From assembly GCA_000341795.1 (NCBI GenBank), contig AODO01000006.1:186001-250000 (forward strand): a DNA stretch of 64,000 nucleotides, in the 5' to 3' direction. This document shows positions 16,466 to 23,048 of the stretch, piece after piece. A model generated the notes under the pieces. The model ran no database searches and had not been told where the DNA came from. It saw only the letters and a list, made by a program, of their open reading frames with translations. The stretch comes from Rhodococcus triatomae BKS 15-14. Its GTDB lineage: Bacteria > Actinomycetota > Actinomycetes > Mycobacteriales > Mycobacteriaceae. The first letter of the stretch is position 1; each line of letters begins with the position of its first letter. A program made the translations under genes and the position numbers.

Positions 16466-17478
16466 TCGGCGAGGTGGCGCAACGTTCGGGCGTCAGCGCC
16501 CGGATGTTGCGCCACTACGACCGACTGGGCCTGGTGAGCCCGACCGGGCGCACCTCGGGCGGGTACCGCGAGTACTCCGACGAGGACATCCGCCGCCTGT
16601 TCCACGTCGAGAGCCTGCGCACGCTCGGGTTGTCGCTCGACGAGGCGCGTCGTGCGCTCGACGAGCCCGGGTTCGCGCCGGCGGACCTGGTCGGCGATCT
16701 CATCCGGCTGACCCGGCAGCGGATCGCCGCCGAGCAGGAACTGCTCACCAAGCTGGAGCGGGTCGACGCGTCCGTTCCGGCCGCATGGAGTGACGTGCTC
16801 CGGATGGTCACGCTGCTGCGCGGCCTCGAATCCGAGTTCGGGGCGCGCCGGCAGCAGGCGATCCTGTCGCACGACGATTCGGCGACGCTTCCCGTCGACG
16901 CGCTGGCGGCAGCGGTGCTGGCGGAAGACGATCTCAACGTCGCGGGTGCGTTGCAGTGGTCGCTCGCGCGGACACCCGGGCACGGCGTGGCGGCGCTGGA
17001 GGCCGGACTCGATTCGCCCGACGTCGTGGTGCGGCGTCGGGCGGTCACCGCGATCGCCTCGGTGCCGACCGCAGACGCGTCGGCGGCCTTGCGACGGGTG
17101 TTGGGCGACGCGGACGACACGACGCGCGACCGCGCCGCCCTCGCTCTCGGCTCACGCGGAAGCGTCGATGCGGTCCCGCTCCTCCTCGCGATGATCTTCG
17201 AGGGGCGCCGCGACGTGGAAGCCGCGGAGGTGCTGGGCCAACTGACGGAGGTGTCGACGTCGGCCGAGGACATCGTCACCGCCCTGCAGGACGCGTTCGA
17301 CGGCACCGACGCGAACTCCGTCCGCCTGCGAATCACGCAGGCGCTGGCCGAGATTCCCGGAAACGCAGCGCACGAGGCCTTGACCCGGTTGACGGCCGCC
17401 GACGACCGGACGATCGCGGCGACCGCTACGGCGATCCTGGCAACGCGCCGCCGAACCGGCCCTGCTCAGAAAGGCTGA
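16459..17478 (+). CDS. MerR family regulator fused to HEAT-like repeats
   Basis: A 339-residue regulator. Residues 1-70 are a clear MerR DNA-binding domain (LIGEVAQRSGVSARMLRHYD, then GGYREYSDEDIRRL). A dimerisation helix follows (RQRIAAEQELLTKLERVDAS). From about residue 150 onward the protein consists of HEAT-like helical repeats, such as VVVRRRAVTAIASVPTADAS and DTTRDRAALALGSRGSVDAV. This C-terminal part replaces the usual ligand-binding domain and resembles the protein encoded just upstream. The likely target is the dyad at 15730-15748. Confidence 0.88.
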   Translation: MLIGEVAQRSGVSARMLRHYDRLGLVSPTGRTSGGYREYSDEDIRRLFHVESLRTLGLSLDEARRALDEPGFAPADLVGDLIRLTRQRIAAEQELLTKLERVDASVPAAWSDVLRMVTLLRGLESEFGARRQQAILSHDDSATLPVDALAAAVLAEDDLNVAGALQWSLARTPGHGVAALEAGLDSPDVVVRRRAVTAIASVPTADASAALRRVLGDADDTTRDRAALALGSRGSVDAVPLLLAMIFEGRRDVEAAEVLGQLTEVSTSAEDIVTALQDAFDGTDANSVRLRITQALAEIPGNAAHEALTRLTAADDRTIAATATAILATRRRTGPAQKG

Positions 17479-17609
17479 CCGAACAACACCGCGATCAACT
17501 GCAGCGGCATCGTGATGAAGGACGCCCCCACGAAGAGCGCCGATGCCACAGGATCTCCCGCCAGGTATCCCTCGCGGATCCACTCCAGTGCGTCTGCCGC
17601 AGAACCCAT
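17466..17609 (-). CDS. 47-residue small hydrophobic protein
   Basis: A short gene I do not recognise, starting MGSAADALEWIREGYLAGDP and ending in a hydrophobic stretch (ASALFVGASFITMPLQLIAVLF) that could cross or sit on a membrane. The ATG at 17609 is preceded by GGGGAGG with 8 bases of spacing, a strong ribosome site. The 3' end overlaps the end of the MerR gene by 13 bases on the opposite strand. It is divergent from the AlkB-like gene. Translation is well supported; function is unknown. Confidence 0.65.
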   Translation of the reverse strand: MGSAADALEWIREGYLAGDPVASALFVGASFITMPLQLIAVLFGQPF

Positions 17610-17702
17610 GTCCCGTTCCTCCCCAGTCGAGTGTGATTCACCTGGACAGTCGTTCGTGCCGCCTCGGACGTTACGCCCCGCGGACAATGCGACCACATCG
17701 AT

Positions 17703-17718
17703 ACGAACACATGTTCGA
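17703..17718 (+). promoter_or_regulatory. LexA (SOS) box upstream of the AlkB-like gene
   Basis: The sequence ACGAACACATGTTCGA contains GAAC-N4-GTTC within a near-palindrome, as in the LexA-binding consensus of mycobacteria and other Gram-positive bacteria. It ends 20 bases before the AlkB-like ATG. A LexA-repressed, DNA-damage-induced promoter is the natural reading. Confidence 0.75.
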
Positions 17719-17738
17719 CGTTCGCGTACGATCATGGC

Positions 17739-18392
17739 ATGGAGCTGGGCCTGCAGTCGTCGTTGTTCGACGACCCGTCCGCCGGCACCCGGTTCGCGCC
17801 GCTGGCCGGGTCGGTGCGGCGACGCCACCTCACGGCCGGGGCATGGGTCGACGTCCTCCCCGGGTGGCTGACCGGCTCGGACGCGCTGTTCACCCGTCTC
17901 GCCGACGGTGCGGCGTGGCGGGCGGAACGCCGGCAGATGTACGACCGGGTCGTGGACGTACCGCGCCTGGTCGCGTTCTACGACGAGGCGGCGACGCTGC
18001 CCGACCCGCTGCTCGACGAAGCCCGGGACGCGCTGACCACGTACTACCGTCGCGAACTCGGCGAGCCGTTCGCCACGGCAGGGTTGTGCCTGTACCGGGA
18101 CGGGAACGACAGCGTCGCCTGGCACGGCGACACCATCGGCCGCAGCGCCACCGAGGACACGATGGTCGCGATCCTCTCGCTCGGCGCCGCCCGGCCGCTC
18201 ACACTGAGGCCCCGCGACACCGATGCACGGCATCGCCGTGGCGGCGAGGTCGTCAAGTTCGCCCTCGGCCACGGCGACCTCGTCGTCATGGGCGGGTCCT
18301 GCCAACGGACGTGGGAGCACGCCGTCCCGAAGACCACCCGCCCCACCGGGCCGCGGATCAGCGTGCAGTTCCGGACGCGCGGCGTGCGCTGA
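17739..18392 (+). CDS. AlkB-like 2-oxoglutarate/Fe(II) dioxygenase
   Basis: A 217-residue dioxygenase of the AlkB family, which removes alkyl lesions from DNA or RNA by oxidative dealkylation. The iron ligands appear as WHGD (His and Asp) and EHAVPK (second His), and the 2-oxoglutarate-binding Arg lies in RISVQFR at the C-terminus. The segment FATAGLCLYRDGNDSVAWHG matches the AlkB nucleotide-recognition region. A LexA box sits just upstream, so induction by DNA damage is likely. The 3' end overlaps the DAHP synthase gene by 35 bases on the other strand. Confidence 0.9.
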   Translation: MELGLQSSLFDDPSAGTRFAPLAGSVRRRHLTAGAWVDVLPGWLTGSDALFTRLADGAAWRAERRQMYDRVVDVPRLVAFYDEAATLPDPLLDEARDALTTYYRRELGEPFATAGLCLYRDGNDSVAWHGDTIGRSATEDTMVAILSLGAARPLTLRPRDTDARHRRGGEVVKFALGHGDLVVMGGSCQRTWEHAVPKTTRPTGPRISVQFRTRGVR

Positions 18393-19452
18393 CTGCCGCG
18401 GCGAGCCGGTCCAGCTGTGCGGCAGTGGTGTTCCAGTCGATGCAGGCATCGGTGATCGACTGCCCGTAGGTCAGCTCGTCCGCCTTGCCCAGCGTCAGAT
18501 CCTGCCGGCCCGCCTCGATGAAGCTCTCCAGCATGATGCCGACGACACCCTGCTCACCTTCCTCGATCCGGGAGGCGATGTCGGTGACGACGTCGACCTG
18601 GCGCTCGTGGTTCTTCTGGCTGTTGCCGTGGCTCGCGTCGATGACGACCCGCTCCGGCAGACCCGACTTCGCAAGGCGCGCAAGGGTGTCCGCGACGGAC
18701 GCGCGATCGTAGTTCGGGCCCGCACTGCTGCCGCGCAGGATGACGTGGCAGTCGGGGTTGCCGACCGTGCGAATCAACGCCGAGTGCCCGTCGAGGTCGG
18801 TGCCGGGGAACACGTGGCTGGCGCCTGCCGCGCGGGTGCCGTCGACTGCGACCTGCACGTCACCCTCGGTGGAGTTCTTGATTCCGACCGGCATCGACAG
18901 CGCGCTGCACAACTGCCGGTGCACCTGGCTGGCCGCGGTACGCGCACCGATCGAGCCGTAGCTGACCAGATCCGCGATGTACTGCGGAGTGATCGGGTCG
19001 AGGAACTCGCACCCGACGGGCAGTCCCAGTTCGGTGATGTCGACGAGCAGCTTGCGGCCGCGACGCAGGCCGGTGTTGATGTCGAAGGTGCCGTCCAGGT
19101 GCGGATCGTTGATCAGGCCCTTCCACCCGAGGGTGGTGCGCGGCTTCTCGAAGTAGACCCGCATCACGACGTGCAGGTTGTCGCGGTGCTCCTCCGCCTT
19201 CGCGGCCAGGCGCCGGGCGTAGTCGAGTGCGGCCTCGGTGTCGTGCACCGAGCACGGTCCGACGACGACCATGAGCCGGTCGTCGGCGCCGGTCAGAATG
19301 TCCACGGTCGCGCCGCGGCCTGCGCGGACGGTCGCCGCGACGCCGTCCTCGGCGGGATGCTCGGCGCGGATCTCGCGCGGTGCGGCGAGCGGGGAGATCG
19401 AAATGGTCCGCTGATCGTCGAGATCGCGAGCGGTGTCGGTCAAGAGAGTCAT
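18358..19452 (-). CDS. aroF: 3-deoxy-7-phosphoheptulonate synthase, class I
   Basis: A 364-residue type I DAHP synthase, the first enzyme of aromatic amino-acid synthesis, joining phosphoenolpyruvate and erythrose 4-phosphate. Conserved parts include VVGPCSVHDTEAALDYARRL, VMRVYFEKPRTTLGWKGLIN, GARTAASQVHRQL, and VIDASHGNSQKNHERQ. The length is normal for AroF/G/H. The ATG at 19452 follows AGGACGACG. A leader peptide rich in aromatic residues lies 95 bases upstream with a hairpin between them, so attenuation or translational control by aminoacyl-tRNA supply is likely. The letter F is used loosely; the sensing inhibitor cannot be told. Confidence 0.93.
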   Translation of the reverse strand: MTLLTDTARDLDDQRTISISPLAAPREIRAEHPAEDGVAATVRAGRGATVDILTGADDRLMVVVGPCSVHDTEAALDYARRLAAKAEEHRDNLHVVMRVYFEKPRTTLGWKGLINDPHLDGTFDINTGLRRGRKLLVDITELGLPVGCEFLDPITPQYIADLVSYGSIGARTAASQVHRQLCSALSMPVGIKNSTEGDVQVAVDGTRAAGASHVFPGTDLDGHSALIRTVGNPDCHVILRGSSAGPNYDRASVADTLARLAKSGLPERVVIDASHGNSQKNHERQVDVVTDIASRIEEGEQGVVGIMLESFIEAGRQDLTLGKADELTYGQSITDACIDWNTTAAQLDRLAAAVSARRASGTAR

Positions 19453-19512
19453 CGTCGTCCTGTTCGTGGTGGCTGTCGAAGGTGGCCGACCCAGGAGACT
19501 GAATGCATCCCG

Positions 19513-19535
19513 CGAGCCGGTCGTGATCCGGCTCG
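19513..19535 (-). promoter_or_regulatory. Leader hairpin between aromatic peptide and DAHP synthase
   Basis: The arms CGAGCCGG and CCGGCTCG form a perfect 8-bp stem with a 7-base loop. It starts 11 bases after the leader peptide stop and lies about 60 bases before the synthase ATG. No T-run follows in the transcript, so it could be a translational or Rho-dependent attenuator. Confidence 0.55.
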
Positions 19536-19546
19536 GGGTGGAAGTG

Positions 19547-19615
19547 TCAGCGCGCGTCTACGCCGACCGACCCACCCGGGGCCGGCCTCGTAAACCAGAA
19601 ATATGCGCGCTGCAT
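19547..19615 (-). CDS. Aromatic leader peptide of DAHP synthase
   Basis: A 22-codon open frame that begins MQRAYFWFTRPAPGG. The run Tyr-Phe-Trp-Phe at residues 5-8 contains all three end products of the pathway that the downstream enzyme starts. An AroR leader with an aromatic motif is known before aroF in Corynebacterium, so the arrangement has precedent. No Shine-Dalgarno is evident. TACAGT lies 7 bases before the ATG, which would place the transcription start at the A of the ATG and give a leaderless message (inference). Confidence 0.75.
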   Translation of the reverse strand: MQRAYFWFTRPAPGGSVGVDAR

Positions 19616-19654
19616 GGCCGCCACTGTAGCAGGCGCCGAAAAGTAGGTGGGAAC

Positions 19655-19695
19655 GGTCACCGTAGTTGGCGGATGGTCACCTATTAGTTGGCGGA
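19655..19695 (-). repeat. Two direct repeats upstream of the aroF promoter
   Basis: Two copies of GGTCACC...TAGTTGGCGGA, at 19655-19673 and 19675-19695, differ by a 2-base insertion. They lie just upstream of the presumed -10 of the leader transcript and have the form of a tandem operator. Confidence 0.5.
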
Positions 19696-19696
19696 G

Positions 19697-20120
19697 GGAC
19701 GTCGCACAGTCGCTCGAGCCCCGACCAGGCGCCGGCGATCCGCCGACGGCATCGACACTCGCGGCGTTGGCAGGCCGCGGCATCGGCGGGCCGTGGGCGC
19801 GATCATTCGTGCGAGTTGCCAAAGTCTGAAATGTCGCAACAGCTGTTATCGGTTCAGAAAGATGACGAGTTTCATCTGATGCACGAAGCCCCGGTTCCCA
19901 GCCGCAGCACGGGCGTGGACCGAGACGATGAGCCGCTCACGGTGCGCCGTTGAGGCGGCCGCCGGGTTGTGATTCATCCAGACTCTGGTACGCATGAGAG
20001 TAGGTTCGATCCTGGGCCGAGTCCGATGGACATGCTCGTCGATCGGCCGGTTCCACCCACGGAGACCTGACCAGTTGGCTGTGTCCAGGGTTCACAGTTG
20101 GCGCCCGACAGGGGTCCGCC
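19697..20120. other. Intergenic region before the STAS gene
   Basis: This 424-base stretch contains copy A of the dispersed 48-bp repeat (19840-19887) and presumably the promoter of the STAS gene. I see no convincing gene in it on either strand. Confidence 0.5.
19840..19887 (+). repeat. Dispersed 48-bp repeat, copy A
   Basis: The core reads TTATCGGttcaGAAAGATGACGAgtTTCATCTGATGCACGAA in pieces that recur at 22136-22184 and 24408-24458. The strongest shared part is CATCTGATGCACGAA, identical in all three copies. It lies outside genes each time. Confidence 0.7.
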
Positions 20121-20519
20121 ATGCTTATCCGAGTACTTCACTACGCACCGCTCGCCGTCGGACTCGGCTCCTGGACAGCACGCGAATCAGGCGGACAGAT
20201 CGCGGTCGCCGCCATCACCGATGACGTCGACGAATCGGTCCGCGCCGAGTTCACCACCGCGCTCGCCGACGCCGTCGACAACACCGACAACGCCCTCATC
20301 GTCGACATGACCCGTACCAACTTCCTCGGCATGCGTTCGGCACTGGCCCTGGCAGACGTGCAGATCCACTCCGACCTGCAACATCGGGGGTTGCTCCTCG
20401 TTCCCAGCTATCCCGCATCGCGCATCCTGGCCGTGACTGGCCTGCTCGAGCGGTTCCGACGCTTCCCCACCGTGCAGAACGCGGTCGCCGCACTCCGAGC
20501 CGACCAAGCCGTTGCCTGA
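20121..20519 (+). CDS. Orphan STAS-domain protein
   Basis: A 132-residue protein of the STAS fold (anti-sigma factor antagonist type). The central strand and helix, ALIVDMTRTNFLGMRSALAL, align with the phosphorylation loop of RsbV-like proteins. At the position of the phosphorylatable Ser there is Met, so the usual on/off switch by an anti-sigma kinase seems absent. The N-terminus MLIRVLHYAPLAVGL closely resembles that of the STAS protein at 47275-47676. No kinase gene is adjacent. It may act as a constitutive partner-binding module. Confidence 0.78.
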   Translation: MLIRVLHYAPLAVGLGSWTARESGGQIAVAAITDDVDESVRAEFTTALADAVDNTDNALIVDMTRTNFLGMRSALALADVQIHSDLQHRGLLLVPSYPASRILAVTGLLERFRRFPTVQNAVAALRADQAVA

Positions 20520-20570
20520 ACTCTCGTAGCACCCACGACAGATGGCGGAATCCTCTCCAGGACTGCCCTT

Positions 20571-20621
20571 CTGGGAACCGTTAGGCGACTGACTGCCTTC
20601 ACGTCGCCTAACGGTTCCCAG
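20571..20621. terminator. 19-bp perfect terminator hairpin, first copy
   Basis: The arms 20571-20589 and 20603-20621 (outer part CTGGGAACCGTTAGGCGAC) are perfectly complementary with a 13-base loop. It lies between the converging STAS gene and the 320-residue protein gene. A shorter copy of the same hairpin occurs at 25731-25767. Confidence 0.75.
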
Positions 20622-20630
20622 ACCCGTGTC

Positions 20631-21593
20631 TCATCCAGCCGCACCGAACTTGACCCAGCTCACCCCGTCAATCACCTCCGGTTCCCGGAACACCGGCTGA
20701 TTGAATGGGGTGGCACCGACGCTGCGAGCTGCGGTGATCGCGCGGGGATCATCGAAGGCCTCGAGACTGTTGGCCCGGACTCCGGGGAGGTCGATGTCGA
20801 ACCCGTACTTCTTGTCGCCTTCGGCGAGGTGCCAGGTGTACCGGACGATGACCTGGTTGTCTCCGATCAGGCGGATCTCCTCGAACGTGAACCACGGACT
20901 GTTTCCCAGACGCCCGAGCTCGTCCGCGATGGTCGCGGTCAGGTGGGAGACGAACTCCTGCGCCCAGACCGCCGGCGGTGACGCCTGCGGGTGAGCGACG
21001 CGGTCCACGTTGATCAGGTCACCGTTCTGGCGCAGGTAACGGAGCAGATCCGGATCCTCGGGAACCAGCTTCTCCGGGTACGCGCGGCGCGCGCCGCTGA
21101 CGAGCCGCCACGCGAAGTCGCTCGGCGCGAGCCGCGGCATCCCGTTCCGGTCGACGAGCACGATGAAGAACCCTGGCCGGTCCCGGAGCATCCCCATGTC
21201 GGTGAGGATCCGGTACGCGTAGTCGGCCAGTCCCCCGAGCACGACCCGGGCCCAGGCGATTTGCTCCCGGTGAGGCAGCTCGACCGGGGGCGGAGGGCCT
21301 CCGTTGATCCATGGATCGTTGGGGCGTGCGTTGATCGCCAGCTGGATCAACCTGGTTCCGGCGGTTCGGTCGAGCGTGCCCAGGTACGACGGATCGGTGT
21401 ACCACGCCGAGATCGTGACGGTCACGTCATCGAGCTCGATGCTCGGAGCCCGAATCGTCTTGACTCGATCCGGAGCCGATACGGCGGTGCCGTCGATGAC
21501 CGGTGCCAGATGCTGTTGAACTGCAGTCAGATCGATGCTGGTGTCCGCGCGAATCAGTTCGGCCAGTTCGGTGGGAGTTCGGTCCGCAGGCAT
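20631..21593 (-). CDS. Unrecognised 320-residue protein
   Basis: I do not recognise a family. The protein begins MPADRTPTELAELIRADTSI and has no signal peptide or membrane segment. A conserved-looking C-terminal block (FTFEEIRLIGDNQVIVRYTW to WVKFGAAG) is present again as a remnant at 25783-26067. The middle contains FFIVLVDRNGMPRLAPSDFA. The ATG at 21593 lies 5 bases after the stop of the 138-residue upstream gene, so the pair is an operon. Composition is soluble and acidic. The duplication shows that the family has more than one locus in this genome. Confidence 0.7.
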   Translation of the reverse strand: MPADRTPTELAELIRADTSIDLTAVQQHLAPVIDGTAVSAPDRVKTIRAPSIELDDVTVTISAWYTDPSYLGTLDRTAGTRLIQLAINARPNDPWINGGPPPPVELPHREQIAWARVVLGGLADYAYRILTDMGMLRDRPGFFIVLVDRNGMPRLAPSDFAWRLVSGARRAYPEKLVPEDPDLLRYLRQNGDLINVDRVAHPQASPPAVWAQEFVSHLTATIADELGRLGNSPWFTFEEIRLIGDNQVIVRYTWHLAEGDKKYGFDIDLPGVRANSLEAFDDPRAITAARSVGATPFNQPVFREPEVIDGVSWVKFGAAG

Positions 21594-21598
21594 CGCAC

Positions 21599-22015
21599 TC
21601 ACACTCCCGAGGTGCCGTCGTCGGCGACTGTCCCTTCGAGTTCCGCGATGCGGTTGCGCAGACGGGTGAGTGTCATTCGTATGTCGATGATGAGTTCGGC
21701 GGTGCTCGTCCCGATCGGCCCGCAGGTGCCCATGAGCTCGTGAAGTTCGCCCCACAGGCTGCGATGCATGGCCCGCTCGCCTGCCAGGTCGGCTTCGGCC
21801 ATCAGCAGCCGCACCTCGGCCGGGACTTGGTCTTTCACTTTCGGACCGTACGGCGGAGGGTCCTGGTCCTTCCACGGTGACCACTTCGACCGCAGATCCG
21901 CCTCGGTCGTGTTCGCCAGTCTGTGCAGTAGTTCCCGACAGGCGGTTGGCGATTGGAAGACCGTTTCCATGCATCGGTGATAGTCCGGGGGCTGCAACTG
22001 CTTGTGTTCAGACAT
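21599..22015 (-). CDS. Unrecognised 138-residue protein, paired with the 320-residue gene
   Basis: A small soluble protein, MSEHKQLQPPDYHRCMETVF onward, with a long helical second half (STAELIIDIRMTLTRLRNRI) that may form a coiled coil. GGAG lies 9 bases before the ATG. It is followed after 5 bases by the 320-residue gene, so the two are probably made together and may interact. I can assign no function. A two-gene unit of unknown proteins beside duplicated sequence could be a toxin-immunity or phage-defence type unit, but nothing in the sequence proves that. Confidence 0.65.
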   Translation of the reverse strand: MSEHKQLQPPDYHRCMETVFQSPTACRELLHRLANTTEADLRSKWSPWKDQDPPPYGPKVKDQVPAEVRLLMAEADLAGERAMHRSLWGELHELMGTCGPIGTSTAELIIDIRMTLTRLRNRIAELEGTVADDGTSGV

Positions 22016-22441
22016 CTATTATCACTCCACTGACTCCGCCCGAAGGCGAAGAGGACGACGTTACACCCGAAGCGCCGGCATTGTCTGGTTGGCCCCGTTC
22101 CCGCTGTGGGCCGGCCCTGACCTGCGCCGATGGCGTAGCTGTCGTTACCGGCTGAAAAGATGACGATTCCATCTGATGCACGAATTCGTCACCATCTGCT
22201 TATGGCCGCCGAAATCGGTTGCACGCTGCGGCCTTTCGGTGTCGTGCTGATCGTGCGTGGTCACGCGCGCGGCTTGCGAGTTCTCAGCCGCCTGGCTCAA
22301 CGTCATCTCAGAGCGCCGTTGTGTGTCGGCTGCGACGGGCATAGCACTGCCGCGTGCAACATTGAGAGGAAATTTCCTGACGTCATGCGAACCATCCAGC
22401 ATTCTTTGACTGGTCGCTGCCGACGAGGACTCTCCTTCCGC
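22016..22441. other. Intergenic region with repeat copy B
   Basis: This 426-base stretch holds the promoter of the minus-strand pair and repeat copy B at 22136-22184. I see no convincing coding region or RNA gene in the rest. Confidence 0.5.
22136..22184 (+). repeat. Dispersed 48-bp repeat, copy B
   Basis: The copy shares TAGCTGT, GTTACCGGCTGAAAAGATGAC and CATCTGATGCACGAA with copies A and C. The flanks differ, so this is a short mobile or regulatory element and not part of a longer duplication. Confidence 0.7.
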
Positions 22442-22912
22442 TCAGCCGCGCACCCCGTCGAGCAGGCTCGCGAGCGCGGTGCCGGCGTTCAGCGCTCCGA
22501 GGAGAGCGGCGAGGTCGTAGGCCTGCCACTCGTTCAGATCGGCGAACATTTCTTCGCCGAGTCGCTCGATCAGCGCATCAGCGTGGACGACCGTCGCTGA
22601 TCCCTCATCGGTGAGCGCGACCGACCATCGGCGGCGATCGGCCTTGTCGCGGGTGCGGGTCGCGAGACCAGCCTTCTCCAGGTCGTCGACGGTGGCCACG
22701 ATCGTGGTCGCGTCGATTCTCGTTCGCCGACCGAGCTCCAGCTGCGACAGGGGTCCGTCCGCTGCAAGGACCTTGAGCAGCGTGTAGTGCCGAGTCCTCA
22801 AGCCGAGTTCTCCCAGCCGCTGTTCGGTGAGCCGGAATGCGACCTGCCCGAGCTTGAGCAGTACGCATCCAGGGTGTTCCGCCACCGACGCCGGAACCAA
22901 CGGCTCGTTCAC
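22442..22912 (-). CDS. MarR family transcriptional regulator
   Basis: A 156-residue winged-helix regulator. Recognisable parts are LRTRHYTLLKVLAADGPLSQ, LGRRTRIDATTIVATVDDLE for the recognition helix region, and the wing TRTRDKADRRRWSVALTDEG. MarR dimers usually repress neighbouring genes and release DNA on binding small phenolic or oxidising compounds. It is divergent from the DUF3089 gene, with two palindromes in the shared intergenic region that are candidate operators. Confidence 0.88.
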   Translation of the reverse strand: MNEPLVPASVAEHPGCVLLKLGQVAFRLTEQRLGELGLRTRHYTLLKVLAADGPLSQLELGRRTRIDATTIVATVDDLEKAGLATRTRDKADRRRWSVALTDEGSATVVHADALIERLGEEMFADLNEWQAYDLAALLGALNAGTALASLLDGVRG

Positions 22913-22969
22913 ATTGCCTGCCTTCCCAGTGTCTCGTGGCGCCGACCCGAGTTTATTGCGCCAAACCGA

Positions 22970-23009
22970 TAGTCAGCACTGCCGATTATTTGTATGGTGT
23001 GCCTCACAC
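22970..23009. promoter_or_regulatory. Two palindromes between MarR and DUF3089 genes
   Basis: Positions 22970-22988 form a 19-bp dyad with 14 matching positions (TAGTCAGCACTGCCGATTA). Positions 22997-23009 form GTGTG-CCT-CACAC, extended by a further near-match on each side. Both sit in the divergent promoter region and are likely binding sites for the MarR protein. Confidence 0.5.
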
Positions 23010-23048
23010 TATCCGCTGTAGTTGGCGGCACACACTCGGGGAGGGCTC

